64,000 nt of DNA from a virus: positions 1-64,000 of IMG/VR virus record IMGVR_UViG_3300027706_000269, one strand, 5' to 3'. The position numbers were made by a program, and so were the translations under genes. Positions 48,934-57,337 of this stretch are shown in pieces; positions within the stretch are counted from its first letter, which is position 1; the number at the start of each line of letters is the position of its first letter. The notes beneath the pieces were generated by a model. It saw only the letters and a list, made by a program, of their open reading frames with translations, was not told the origin of the DNA and searched no databases.

Positions 48934-49313
48934 GCTTTCTCCTCGAAGCGCCGCACGATCTCGCGCTGGGCCGCCCAGTCCACCGGCAGCGGGTGGCGCT
49001 GGAACCAGATCAGGCTCATCCGGCGTGGCTGCCGCCCGGCCATCAGCATCTCGACGATGTCGGGCGCGAGCAGCGTCAGGCGCAGCAGCTCGTTGACCAC
49101 CGAGTGGTGCAGCCCTTCGGCACGCGCGATGGCCGAGCCGCTGGGCATCGCGCCGCTGTCTAGCAGCCGTTGCCAGTGGAAGGCCCGTGCCATCCCTTCG
49201 ATGAGCGTGCTGTCGTGCGCGTCCCGGTCCTCGGCCTGGTGCTGAACCAGCCGGCGCACGCCGCGCCGCCGCAGGGTCAGCGGCACGAAGGTCTCGAGCG
49301 TCCCGTCCTTCAT
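48930..49313 (-). CDS. Recombinase-associated HTH protein, paralogue B, element 2 (127 aa)
   Basis: Counterpart of 471-854, same length and start context (4-bp overlap with the recombinase stop). Only scattered substitutions, mostly outside the HWQRLL and RLTLLAP segments, so the gene is under selection in both elements. Role inferred, as for the other copy, from its coupling to the recombinase. Confidence 0.75.
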   Translation of the reverse strand: MKDGTLETFVPLTLRRRGVRRLVQHQAEDRDAHDSTLIEGMARAFHWQRLLDSGAMPSGSAIARAEGLHHSVVNELLRLTLLAPDIVEMLMAGRQPRRMSLIWFQRHPLPVDWAAQREIVRRFEEKA

Positions 49314-50689
49314 GCCTCGACCTCCAGCAGCTCGGCGCCGATGCTCCTGGGCGCGAACTCGCCGATCAAGGCGTCCCAGCCCAGTTCGCGCCACTTCACC
49401 CGGATGCCCTGCATCTCGTCGGTGTGGACGAGATCGATGCGCTCGATCATCAGGTTGGCGATGCGGTGCTGCTCAACCGGGAAGAGCTGATCCCACACGT
49501 CGTTGAGGCGCCCCATCGCCATCACGACCGTGGCCTCGTCGATCGGTGCGCCCTGGCGTTGGATGTGGCGCACGACGGCGGCGATGGATTCGGGGCTGGT
49601 CAGCACGGTGCGGATCTGGGCCACGACCGCCGCCTCGATCTCGCGGGCGGGCAGGCGCTCGTAGCTCTTGCCCGGCGCGCCGAAGCGGCTCTCGGACTTG
49701 GAGACGTAGTACTGGTACTTGCGGCCGTTCTTGCGCGAGTACGTGGGGTACATGCGTTCGCCCGTCGGCGCGTACAGCAGCCCGCGCAGCAGCGCATCGT
49801 TGCGCGAGCGGATCTTGGTGTCCACCGACCGCGCGTGGCTGTCGCGGGCCAGCACCGCGTGAACCTGGTTCCACAGCTGGCGTTCGATGATCGGCTCGTG
49901 CACGCCGGGGTACCACTGGCCCCGGTTCGACAACTCCCCGAGGTATATGCGGTTGCGCAGCACCTTGTGGATGTACTTCTTGTCGATGCGCGTGCCGGTC
50001 CGCACCCGCCCGTCCTGCGTCGTCCACGCCTTGGTCGTGATGCCCTCGGCGGTCAGGCGCGCTGCGATCTGCGTGGGTGAGCCAATGGTCAACATCTCCT
50101 CGAAGATGCGGCGCACCACCGCCGCCTCGGCGGGGTTGACCACCAACTGGCGATTGACCACGTCGTAGCCGATGGTGGGCACGCCGCCCATCCACAGCCC
50201 CTTCTTCTTGGCCGCGGCGATCTTGTCGCGGATGCGCTCGCCCGTGACCTCGCGCTCGAACTGGGCGAAGGACAGCAGGATGTTGAGCGTGAGCCGCCCC
50301 ATCGAGGTCGTGGTGTTGAACTGCTGCGTGACCGAGACGAAGGACACGCCGTGGCGCTCGAACACCTCGACCATCTTGGAGAAGTCGGCGAGGCTCCTCG
50401 TCAGGCGGTCGATCTTGTAGACCACCACGATGTCGATCAGCCCGCGCTGGATATCGGCCATCAGGCGCTTCAAGGCCGGGCGCTCGGTGTTGCCGCCGGA
50501 GTAGCCGGGGTCGTCGTAGTCGTCGGCCACCGGAATCCATCCCTCGGCGCGCTGGCTGGCGATGAAGGCGTGCCCGGCTTCCTTTTGCGCATCGATGGAG
50601 TTGAACTCCTGGTCGAGCCGCTCGTCCGACGACACCCGGCAGTAGACCGCACAGCGCTTGCGCGCCTTGGTGGAGGCGATTTCCGTCAT
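49310..50689 (-). CDS. Large serine recombinase, element 2 (459 aa)
   Basis: Same length and domain order as the gene at 851-2,230, with only scattered differences (e.g. MTEIASTKA versus MAEIASSKP at the N-terminus, and VADDYDD versus VVDDYDD). The catalytic YCRVSSDE and the cysteine-free beta-ribbon region (LLYAPTGERMYPTYSRKNG) are identical. Two such similar integrases probably recognise the same att site, which would explain the tandem arrangement. Confidence 0.93.
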   Translation of the reverse strand: MTEIASTKARKRCAVYCRVSSDERLDQEFNSIDAQKEAGHAFIASQRAEGWIPVADDYDDPGYSGGNTERPALKRLMADIQRGLIDIVVVYKIDRLTRSLADFSKMVEVFERHGVSFVSVTQQFNTTTSMGRLTLNILLSFAQFEREVTGERIRDKIAAAKKKGLWMGGVPTIGYDVVNRQLVVNPAEAAVVRRIFEEMLTIGSPTQIAARLTAEGITTKAWTTQDGRVRTGTRIDKKYIHKVLRNRIYLGELSNRGQWYPGVHEPIIERQLWNQVHAVLARDSHARSVDTKIRSRNDALLRGLLYAPTGERMYPTYSRKNGRKYQYYVSKSESRFGAPGKSYERLPAREIEAAVVAQIRTVLTSPESIAAVVRHIQRQGAPIDEATVVMAMGRLNDVWDQLFPVEQHRIANLMIERIDLVHTDEMQGIRVKWRELGWDALIGEFAPRSIGAELLEVEA

Positions 50690-51132
50690 CAGGCGCCTCC
50701 CTTCAGGCCGAAGAACAGCGGGCCGCTCCAATGCTGGCCGGTGATGTGCCGCGCCACGGCGGTCAGGCTCTTGAAGCGGCGGCCTTCGTATTCGAAGTGA
50801 CCATCGGCGTCAACCGTCACCCGGTGCTCGCGCTCGCCCCATTCGCGTAGCAGCACGGTGCCCGGTGCGAAGTCGAACTTGCGCGGGCGCGCGCGCAGTT
50901 TGATCTTGGAGTGCTTCGCGCCGATGGCCTCAAGGCGCTGGCGCGTTTCGGGTGCGAGTCCGCCGAAGGCTTCTTCCTGCAGCTTGTAGGCGATACGGGA
51001 TTCGACATGGGTGCGGTTCGGAAACTCCGGGCGCCGCTCGAAGTACCGATCCCAGAGCACCCAGAGTTCGGCCATCGGCAGGTGACTCAGCTCGGCGATC
51101 CGCGCCGCGATGGAAGCTTGTTTCTCGTTCAT
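50689..51132 (-). CDS. DUF2924 domain protein, element 2 (147 aa)
   Basis: Counterpart of 2,230-2,682, three residues shorter at the N-terminus. Core motifs LWVLWDRYFERRPEFPNR, REWGEREHRVTVDADGHFEYEGR and LTAVARHITGQHWSGPLFFGLKGG are retained. ATG 51,132 has AGGAG about 8 bases upstream and overlaps the 63-aa gene stop. The open frame continues upstream, but only the downstream start matches the first copy. Confidence 0.87.
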   Translation of the reverse strand: MNEKQASIAARIAELSHLPMAELWVLWDRYFERRPEFPNRTHVESRIAYKLQEEAFGGLAPETRQRLEAIGAKHSKIKLRARPRKFDFAPGTVLLREWGEREHRVTVDADGHFEYEGRRFKSLTAVARHITGQHWSGPLFFGLKGGA

Positions 51133-51323
51133 CACAACTTCTCCTGTTGAGAGGGGGTTGTATGAACGCGCTGGTCGGGCAAGAAGCCAAGGCGAACCGC
51201 GCTCTGTTCCAGCCCGGAAGACCCGAGGGTACGGACGATGGCGGCCGCAAGGATGGTGGTGATTTCGCCAGCACGGGCGCTGGCGCTCATCTCTGCCGGA
51301 GATGCAAGTTCGAGGTTCTTCAT
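51132..51323 (-). CDS. Small conserved protein at head of recombinase operon, element 2 (63 aa)
   Basis: Counterpart of 2,682-2,873 with identical length: LELASPAEMSASARAGEITTILAAAIVRT at the N-terminus and LGFLPDQRVHTTPS near the C-terminus. Middle residues differ completely, which suggests that only the two ends matter. The C-terminal peptide coincides with leader repeat copy 5. Function unknown. Confidence 0.65.
   Translation of the reverse strand: MKNLELASPAEMSASARAGEITTILAAAIVRTLGSSGLEQSAVRLGFLPDQRVHTTPSQQEKL
51162..51191 (-). repeat. 31-bp leader repeat, copy 5
   Basis: ATGAACGCGCTG at 51,162 and GAAGCCAAG at 51,183, with the fixed 21-base offset. The last base of the 31 differs (G in place of C). 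It lies 30-60 bases upstream of the DUF2924 start. Confidence 0.75.
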
Positions 51324-51427
51324 GACGGCTCCAGGGAATAGAAACCGCCAGGGATGATGTGCGCAGCTTTCCGAAGCGGATCGCAACGCCGATCAATCGG
51401 CGCGGCGCGCTGACGCCTCAACGGCGG

Positions 51428-53683
51428 TCAGACGTCTTCGGTGACTGCTTCGATCGCAGCGCTGCGCGTGTCGCTGTCATCGACGATCACTCGATCGAGT
51501 GGGGTCAGCTTCAGCTGCCACGCCCGCGTGCCTGGGACCTTTTCGAGATAGTCGCGCCAGGGCGAGTGCTTGCCGGTGAAGAGGTTGGCCGGAGACGTGC
51601 AGCCCGTGCCGGCCATCAGCGCCTTCGTGTTGACGTGGGGCGTTCCTGCGGCCCAGGCCTCCACCAGCCGCTGCAAGACGGCGATCCTTGCTTTGCCCGT
51701 GACCCGCCACGGCGCCTTGCCCGGAAGGTACAGCGTCGCCGCGTGACCATCGGGGGCGACCTTGAGCGTCACCGTCGACCCGCCCATGGCCGCCAGTTGC
51801 CCGTGGCGATAGGCCACCTTCAGCCGGTCCAGGTCGATGGCGCTGCCGTTGCCCGCATCGGCGAGCACATCCTCGATGGGAATGACGACATTGGTGCCGG
51901 CGAATGGCAGCGGCGTCGAGGTCGTCGTCAACACCACGCCCGCCACCGGGCGCGGACGAAGCCTCAGCGCAGCGTCGACTTTCGCGTACGCGCGCTCGTG
52001 GGACATCCTGGAGGCGAAGTACAGCGCCACGGCATGGCCGTCGATGTCGATCTCGCCAAGGAACACCGGCTCGTCGTCGAAGTGCCGACTGCGGGGTCCT
52101 TTCAAGGCCGATCCCAGCGCCGTGATCAATTCCTCGCGCAACCAGTCCAGCTGCACCTTCCAGCGCCGGGCGAGACGGGCCGGCATGACCACGTCGTTGC
52201 CCGTCAGAGGATCGCGGTAGCGCACGGTGTCGGCATCGGCGCAGCGTTCGAGCACCACCTTCATCGGCTCGCCTTCGTCGACGGGGACCGACAGCTCGGC
52301 GATGCGCTCGCCTTCGATGAGGATGCCTTCGTCCTGCAGCCGCTCGATGTCGATGCCGAGCTTATGCAGTGCGAAGCCGTCCATCGGGCTGCTGGCGCTC
52401 TCCAGAAGCCGGGCCACCTGCGCGATCAGGCTCGGATCGTCCCGCCCGCAGCCCGGGTGCAGCGGTTTGCGCACCCCCAGGGCCTCGAGCAGTTGCATCC
52501 CGGCGCGGCGCAGGCGTTGGTCTTTCTCGCCAGCCAGACTGCAGCGACCGGGCTCGGCCAGCACGATGGCCAGCGGGGTGGCCGCCGTCTCCCCCTCGAA
52601 CACCAGTTCGGCCACCAGGGTCACACCGAGCAAGGCACCAGGCTGCGCGAAGGGGTGGTTGCCCCAGCGCTCGTCGATCACCTCGTGCAGTTCTGCGCCG
52701 CTGTCGATGTGCAGCGTGACGGCGTCCGTGGCATGCCCAAGCAAAGCCTTGGCTTCGGTCAGATACAGCCGCTCGATGCGGCCCCCGTCGATGCGCGGCT
52801 TGGTGTCCTTCAGTGGCCGCGCAAAGCGCGACAGATCGTAGCGCGAGCGGTCCAGCGGACGGTTCGACAAGGGGGCCTTGAAGCCGTGCCGGGACAGCAC
52901 GTTGGCCAGCGGCGCACGGGTGCCCAGCGTCGGGGCAAAGACTTCGACGAGCCCACGATGAGGCGCGTAGATGAGGGTGGCGTCGCGCGCCGGGAAGTAG
53001 AAGAAGCTCTTGCGCTGGCGGTTGCGCATCTCCACCGCGGCCACCTGATCGCCGGCGAAGCGCACCACGAGGTAGTGCGTCGTCTGGGTCTGGCCTTGCC
53101 GGTCCGGCTCCTCCACGGCCACGTGGATGACCTCGCAGGGCTCAGCCAGCCGCATCGCCTCGGTGAGTTGCGCTTCCAGCCGGTCCTTGACCGCATCGTT
53201 CCACAGGAAGGGCGGCGCCTCGCCAGGCACGTCGAACGCGTCGTGCAGGCGTTTGAGCCCCTTCAGGTCCTGGGTGTTGACGATGGACTCGGCAGTGTCG
53301 AAGAGCTTGATCGAGGCCTCGCTGTGCGTGCGCATCCACACCGCGCGACCGACCTCGCCGCCTTCTTGCGCACGAAACCGTGCGAGCAGGTCCTCGTCGT
53401 AGAGCTGCTCGGCGACGGTGGCGAGGATGGCGGCCCCGCGTGCGGTGCTCAGGCGCAGCACCCGCAAGGCTTCGCGCTCGGCCGGATCGCGCCGCTCCTT
53501 GCGCAGGTGCTTGATGTGCTCGATGAGGGCAGCGCTCAGCTCCTTGTCCGCCCGCGTCCAATCAAACCCGCGCTGCAGTCCCAGGCACTCGGGCAGGCCG
53601 GCGAACAGCTTGAGGACTGAGGCCGGCACGCGCTCGACCAGCTCCAGCAGACAGTGTGCGTTGGTCAGGGTCTTCTTGCCCAT
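51428..53683 (-). CDS. Unrecognised 751-aa protein of the second PIN operon
   Basis: Homologue of the 737-aa protein at 4,715-6,928. Shared: ATL-x-(Y/F)-x-P...VEVFA, EPGRCSLAGEKDQR...LLEALG, KVQLDWLREEL, GVVLTTTSTPLPFAGTNVV, PGKAPWRVTGKARI...RLVEAWAAGTP and TSPANLFTGKHSPW. The N-terminal 150 residues differ more (LRKERRDPAEREALRVLRL). No membrane segment and no recognisable catalytic motif. GGAGGGAG lies directly before the ATG at 53,683. Third gene after an HTH gene and a PIN gene, 25 bp behind the latter. The open frame antisense to it is a composition artefact. Confidence 0.8.
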   Translation of the reverse strand: MGKKTLTNAHCLLELVERVPASVLKLFAGLPECLGLQRGFDWTRADKELSAALIEHIKHLRKERRDPAEREALRVLRLSTARGAAILATVAEQLYDEDLLARFRAQEGGEVGRAVWMRTHSEASIKLFDTAESIVNTQDLKGLKRLHDAFDVPGEAPPFLWNDAVKDRLEAQLTEAMRLAEPCEVIHVAVEEPDRQGQTQTTHYLVVRFAGDQVAAVEMRNRQRKSFFYFPARDATLIYAPHRGLVEVFAPTLGTRAPLANVLSRHGFKAPLSNRPLDRSRYDLSRFARPLKDTKPRIDGGRIERLYLTEAKALLGHATDAVTLHIDSGAELHEVIDERWGNHPFAQPGALLGVTLVAELVFEGETAATPLAIVLAEPGRCSLAGEKDQRLRRAGMQLLEALGVRKPLHPGCGRDDPSLIAQVARLLESASSPMDGFALHKLGIDIERLQDEGILIEGERIAELSVPVDEGEPMKVVLERCADADTVRYRDPLTGNDVVMPARLARRWKVQLDWLREELITALGSALKGPRSRHFDDEPVFLGEIDIDGHAVALYFASRMSHERAYAKVDAALRLRPRPVAGVVLTTTSTPLPFAGTNVVIPIEDVLADAGNGSAIDLDRLKVAYRHGQLAAMGGSTVTLKVAPDGHAATLYLPGKAPWRVTGKARIAVLQRLVEAWAAGTPHVNTKALMAGTGCTSPANLFTGKHSPWRDYLEKVPGTRAWQLKLTPLDRVIVDDSDTRSAAIEAVTEDV

Positions 53684-53708
53684 GCTCCCTCCGATACAGC
53701 GCGGTGCC

Positions 53709-54281
53709 TCACATGGCCATGACCCATGGGCGCATCACCGCCACCGATTGCGTCAGCCCCTGCGCCAGCAGGGTGTCCAGGTAGTCGTCCGCCGACTTGG
53801 GCGGGTTCTTCAGACTGCGGCGGTGGCGGGCGACTGCTTCGAGCACGCCGGCCGGGTGCAGATCCAGCAGATCGACGATGAAGTCGTCCGGATGCTGCGC
53901 CGCGAGGTTGTAGGGCTTGAGCGCCTCGGGCGGGAAGTCCTTGAGGTTGAAGGTCACGATGAGGCTGGCGCCGGCGTGGATGGCGGCCGCCACCACATGG
54001 CGGTCGCTGGGGTCGGGCAACTCGATCGAGGCAATCAGGTACTCGAAGCCGGTGACCAGGCAGTCGCGGACGTGGGCGTTCATCAGCCGCCGCGTGCGCT
54101 CGAGCTGTTCGACCGAGAGATCGGGACGGCTGGCCAGCACGTGGCGCATCCACTCGTCGTGAATCATGTCGCTCCAGCGCGCCCGGTACAGGTCCGACAG
54201 CGCCAGATGCATCAACAGATCGCGCAGGGGCGCGGGATAGAGCACGCAGGCGTCGTAGACGACGGTGAAGTGCGAGCTCAT
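53709..54281 (-). CDS. PIN-domain toxin-like protein, element 2 (190 aa)
   Basis: PIN RNase candidate of a different subfamily from that at 4,144. VVYDACVLYPAPLRDLLM carries the first Asp (D10); the central part has DEWMRHVL. IELPDPSDRHVVAAAIHAGASLIVTFNLKDFPPE holds the remaining acidic residues and the family-typical VTFNLKDFP. The C-terminal helices end in DDYLDTLLAQGLTQS. Starts 4 bp after the HTH gene, the usual antitoxin-toxin order. Substrate unknown. Confidence 0.87.
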   Translation of the reverse strand: MSSHFTVVYDACVLYPAPLRDLLMHLALSDLYRARWSDMIHDEWMRHVLASRPDLSVEQLERTRRLMNAHVRDCLVTGFEYLIASIELPDPSDRHVVAAAIHAGASLIVTFNLKDFPPEALKPYNLAAQHPDDFIVDLLDLHPAGVLEAVARHRRSLKNPPKSADDYLDTLLAQGLTQSVAVMRPWVMAM

Positions 54282-54285
54282 CCGC

Positions 54286-54747
54286 TCAGTACCCCATGCC
54301 GAGTTCCTGGGCCTGCGCGGCCAGTTCGTCGAGGGCCTTGCGGCGCTCGGCATCGATCCGGTGCTTGTAGGCGATCACGTCCTGGTAACGCACCCGACGA
54401 TGCGTGCCGATCTTGTGGAACGGGATCTCGCCTTTTTCCAGCAACTGCACGAGGAAGGGCCGCGAGACGTTGAGCAGGTCGGCCGCTTCCTGCGTGGTCA
54501 GTTCGGCGTGGATGGGGATGACGGTGACGGCATTGCCCTGGCCGATCTCGGTCAGCACGTCCAGCAGCAACCGCAGCGCCGTCGTCGGCAGCGTCACTGA
54601 GCGCACGGCGCCCTTGTCGTCGTGGAAGTCGATCTGCTGGGTCTCGGCGCGCGTTTGCAGCACCGTCGAGAGCACGCGCCCGGATTCCCGAGCCAGCGCG
54701 ACGTCCTCGGCTGAGGGCAGCACCTTGGGGATGGTGGGGGTCGTCAT
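54286..54747 (-). CDS. HTH (excisionase-type) antitoxin-like regulator (153 aa)
   Basis: The N-terminal about 75 residues form a helical neutralising/dimerisation region (SAEDVALARESGRVLSTVLQ). The C-terminal MerR/excisionase HTH is typical of antitoxins paired with this PIN subfamily (LTTQEAADLLNVSRPFLVQLLEKGEIPFHKIGTHRRV, then YQDVIAYK). First gene of the leftward cargo operon, 36 bp behind a good promoter with direct repeats. Probably autoregulates the operon. Unrelated to the XRE-ImmA regulator that occupies this position in element 1. Confidence 0.85.
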   Translation of the reverse strand: MTTPTIPKVLPSAEDVALARESGRVLSTVLQTRAETQQIDFHDDKGAVRSVTLPTTALRLLLDVLTEIGQGNAVTVIPIHAELTTQEAADLLNVSRPFLVQLLEKGEIPFHKIGTHRRVRYQDVIAYKHRIDAERRKALDELAAQAQELGMGY

Positions 54748-54783
54748 GGGGCTCTCCTGGTCGGATCGGATGCGATAGGGGTC

Positions 54784-54811
54784 ATTGTAAACGAAACAAA
54801 CGAAATCGCAA
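54784..54811 (-). promoter_or_regulatory. Promoter with direct-repeat operator of the second PIN operon
   Basis: Read leftward: TTGCGA (54,811-54,806), 16-bp spacer, TACAAT (54,789-54,784). The spacer is occupied by two copies of TTTCGTTT (TTTCGTTTG, TTTCGTTTA), a likely operator that would block polymerase when bound. AT-rich island in high-GC surroundings. Confidence 0.75.
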
Positions 54812-54973
54812 TAACCGAAAAGACATTGTTCTAACCATACAAATCAAAGACTTAAGGCGCATGCCTGGCTCGCCACCGGTCGGGCCGCGCCCCGTGATCG
54901 CCTAAAAAGCACTCGCCCAAGCCCAAAGCGCCGGGCAATTCAATGAGGGCTCCCAAACAGAAGGAGCCCCGCC

Positions 54974-55237
54974 ATGCAGAAACACCCTGCATCTGTTCGA
55001 TCCACCCGGAACTTCTATCCGGCACCACCCGAAGGCACGACGCCGGTCGCGCTCAACGAGTTCGAACTCGCCGCCCGCTGGCGACTGTCCGTCCACACCC
55101 TGCGCCGCTGGCGGCAGGAGCAGCTGGGCCCGGTCTTTTGCAAGCTGGGCGCACGCGTCACCTACCTGATCAGCGACGTCGAGGCCTTCGAGCGGCGCGT
55201 CTCGCGCTACTCGACCTTCGCTCGGGCATACCAGTGA
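54974..55237 (+). CDS. HTH (MerR/excisionase-like) protein, element 2 (87 aa)
   Basis: Counterpart of 7,088-7,354. The C-terminal 60 residues are nearly identical (FELAARWRLSVHTLRRWRQEQLGPVFCKLG), whereas the N-terminal 25 are unrelated. ATG at 54,974 with AAGGAG 8 bases upstream. Opens the early operon; the gap before it lacks the phased repeats seen in element 1. Confidence 0.8.
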   Translation: MQKHPASVRSTRNFYPAPPEGTTPVALNEFELAARWRLSVHTLRRWRQEQLGPVFCKLGARVTYLISDVEAFERRVSRYSTFARAYQ

Positions 55238-55247
55238 GGGGGCGGCC

Positions 55248-55727
55248 ATGAGCGACCTCACCCTCTACCCCGCCGACATCGCCGCGATGTCCGTCGGCCA
55301 GCTGGCTCAACTCCCGCCCGCCCAGAAGGCGCAGATCAGCCGCAACCTCGACGAAGCGCTCGCCTGGCTCAAGCAAGCCCGCGCCAAGTTCGACGCTGCG
55401 CTGGAGGCCGCCTACGGCGAGCAGGCCCGTGCTGCCCGCCTCGAGGCGGGCAAGGACTTCGGCGTCGTGCACCTGCAGGACGGTGCGCTGCGCGTGACGG
55501 TCGATGTCCCGAAGCGCGTGTCCTGGGACCAGGCGCAACTGGCGGCGATTGCCCGGCGCATCGCCGCCGCCGGCGAGAAGGTCGAGGACTACCTCGACGT
55601 CGAGTACTCCGTCTCGGAATCGCGCTTCTCCAACTGGCCGCCGGCACTGCGCGCCGGGTTCGAGGCCGCCCGCACCGTCAAGCCCGGCAAGCCCACGTTC
55701 CGGCTGGCCCTCGTCTCGGAGGAGTGA
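55248..55727 (+). CDS. Conserved early phage protein, element 2 (159 aa)
   Basis: Counterpart of 7,366-7,845; same length, with substitutions scattered evenly (LTLYPADIAAMSVGQLAQLPPAQKAQISRNLDEAL). GKDFGVVHLQDG is retained. Conservation in both elements argues for a real function, which stays unknown. Confidence 0.75.
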   Translation: MSDLTLYPADIAAMSVGQLAQLPPAQKAQISRNLDEALAWLKQARAKFDAALEAAYGEQARAARLEAGKDFGVVHLQDGALRVTVDVPKRVSWDQAQLAAIARRIAAAGEKVEDYLDVEYSVSESRFSNWPPALRAGFEAARTVKPGKPTFRLALVSEE

Positions 55728-55730
55728 TCC

Positions 55731-56504
55731 ATGAGCACCGAACTGATCCCGTTTGATTTCGAAGGCCGTCCGGTCCGGGTCGTCACGGATGCCCAAGGCG
55801 AACCGTGGTTCGTCGCGGCGGATGTGTGCGCGGTTCTTGAACTGCCGAACACCACCCGCGCCCTGGCGCGGCTGGACCCTGACGAGCAAGCCCTGATCTC
55901 GATTCAGGGCATCTCGCGCGGCAATGACCAGGTCAACGTCGTCAACGAGCCCGGGCTGTACAGCCTGGTCCTCGGCAGCCGCAAGCGCGAGGCCAAGCGC
56001 TTCAAGCGCTGGGTCACCCACGAGGTGCTGCCGGCGATCCGCAAGACGGGCAGCTACACGGCGCCAAGTGCACGCCCGACCCTGCCGGCACCCACCCAGG
56101 ACCGCGTCGCCGCTCTGCTGCTGATCGGCGAGGCCGTGGCCAAGGTGCCGGGGGTCAAACCCGGCATCGCGATGGCGGCCACGCTCTCCTGCATCCAGGA
56201 GAACACGGGCTTGGCGGTCGAGACGCTGCGCCGCGCCCTTCCTGCCAGGGACACTGCCGCGAACGAGGCGATCTGCTCGCTCAACGCCACCCAGCTCGGC
56301 AGGCTGCTCGGCCTGTCGGCCAAGGCCACCAACCAGCGTCTGGCCACGCACGGCCTGCAGTTGCGCAACGAACGCGACGAGTGGGAACTGACCGAGGCCG
56401 GCGAGGCCTGGGCCGAAGCCATGCCGTACTCGCGCAACGGGCACAGCGGCTACCAGATCCTCTGGAACCCGGCGGTCGCGGAGCGGCTGAAGGAGGTGGC
56501 GTGA
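55731..56504 (+). CDS. BRO-N antirepressor-like protein, element 2 (257 aa)
   Basis: Flanks are nearly identical to 7,849-8,604 (LIPFDFEGRPVRVVTDAQ at the start, SLNATQLGRLLGLSAKATNQRL and the C-terminus). Residues about 38-75 (CAVLELPNTTRALARLDPDEQALISIQGISRG) are unrelated in detail, and six extra residues follow LRRALPA. The swapped part is the specificity-bearing portion of BRO-N, so the two prophages may answer to different partners. Confidence 0.88.
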   Translation: MSTELIPFDFEGRPVRVVTDAQGEPWFVAADVCAVLELPNTTRALARLDPDEQALISIQGISRGNDQVNVVNEPGLYSLVLGSRKREAKRFKRWVTHEVLPAIRKTGSYTAPSARPTLPAPTQDRVAALLLIGEAVAKVPGVKPGIAMAATLSCIQENTGLAVETLRRALPARDTAANEAICSLNATQLGRLLGLSAKATNQRLATHGLQLRNERDEWELTEAGEAWAEAMPYSRNGHSGYQILWNPAVAERLKEVA

Positions 56505-57334
56505 TGGCCCTCCCCATCATCACCGCCGACCAGCGGCTGCGCGAGAAGCAGGGCGTGAAGCTCGTGCTTCTAGGCAAGAGCGGCATCGGCAAGACCAGCC
56601 AGCTCAAGACGCTGCCGGAAGGATCGACCCTGTTCGTCGACCTCGAGGCTGGCGACTTGGCCGTCAAGGACTGGCGCGGCGACTGCGTGCGCCCGAGCAC
56701 CTGGCCGGAGTTCCGCGATCTCGTGGTGTTCCTCGCCGGCCCGAACCCGGCGCTGCCCGCCGACGCGCCGTTCTCCGAGGCGCACTACCGGCATGTGTGC
56801 GAGCGCTACGGCGATCCCGGTCAACTCGCCAAGTACGACACCTACTTCGTCGACTCGATCACGGTACTCGCGCGCCTGGCGCTCGTCTGGGCCAAGACCC
56901 AGCCGCAGGCCTACAGCGAGCGCAACGGCAAGCCCGACACCCGGGGCGCCTACGGCCTGCTCGGCTCGGAACTCATCGGGGCGCTGACCCACCTGCAGCA
57001 CGCGCGCGGCAAGCACGTGGTGTTCGTGGCCATCCTCGACGAGCGCCTGGACGACTTCAACCGCAAGGTCTTCGTGCCGCAGATCGAGGGCGCCAAGACC
57101 GCGGCGGAACTGCCCGGCATCGTCGATGAAGTCGTGACGCTGGCCGAGATCAAGGCCGAGGACGGATCGTCCTACCGCGCCTTCGTCTGCCACACGGTGA
57201 ACCCCTACGGCGTCCCGGCCAAGGACCGCTCCGGCCAGCTCGAGTTGCTGGAGCCGCCGAACCTGCGCGCGCTGATCGACAAGTGCGCCGCCGCCACTCG
57301 AATCCCGCCATCCCCCACTGCATCCCAGGAGTAA
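56504..57334 (+). CDS. RecA-like/Sak4-type ATPase, element 2 (276 aa)
   Basis: Counterpart of 8,604-9,425. Walker A GKSGIGKT is kept, with TSQLKTLPEG following. Differs chiefly at the C-terminal tail (IPPSPTASQE). Overlaps the antirepressor stop by 1 bp. Expected to work with the SSB-like product of the next gene. Confidence 0.85.
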   Translation: MALPIITADQRLREKQGVKLVLLGKSGIGKTSQLKTLPEGSTLFVDLEAGDLAVKDWRGDCVRPSTWPEFRDLVVFLAGPNPALPADAPFSEAHYRHVCERYGDPGQLAKYDTYFVDSITVLARLALVWAKTQPQAYSERNGKPDTRGAYGLLGSELIGALTHLQHARGKHVVFVAILDERLDDFNRKVFVPQIEGAKTAAELPGIVDEVVTLAEIKAEDGSSYRAFVCHTVNPYGVPAKDRSGQLELLEPPNLRALIDKCAAATRIPPSPTASQE

Positions 57335-57337
57335 GCC

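Noticed and set aside
51387-51402. Perfect inverted repeat CGCCGAT/ATCGGCG after the 751-aa gene as a terminator
   Set aside because: Stem is good but no T-tract follows in the leftward direction; possible but unsupported.
51359-53620. Very long open frame (about 750 codons) antisense to the 751-aa gene
   Set aside because: High-GC third positions keep antisense frames open. The sense frame has an SD, an operon context and a homologue at 4,715-6,928; the antisense product is low-complexity.
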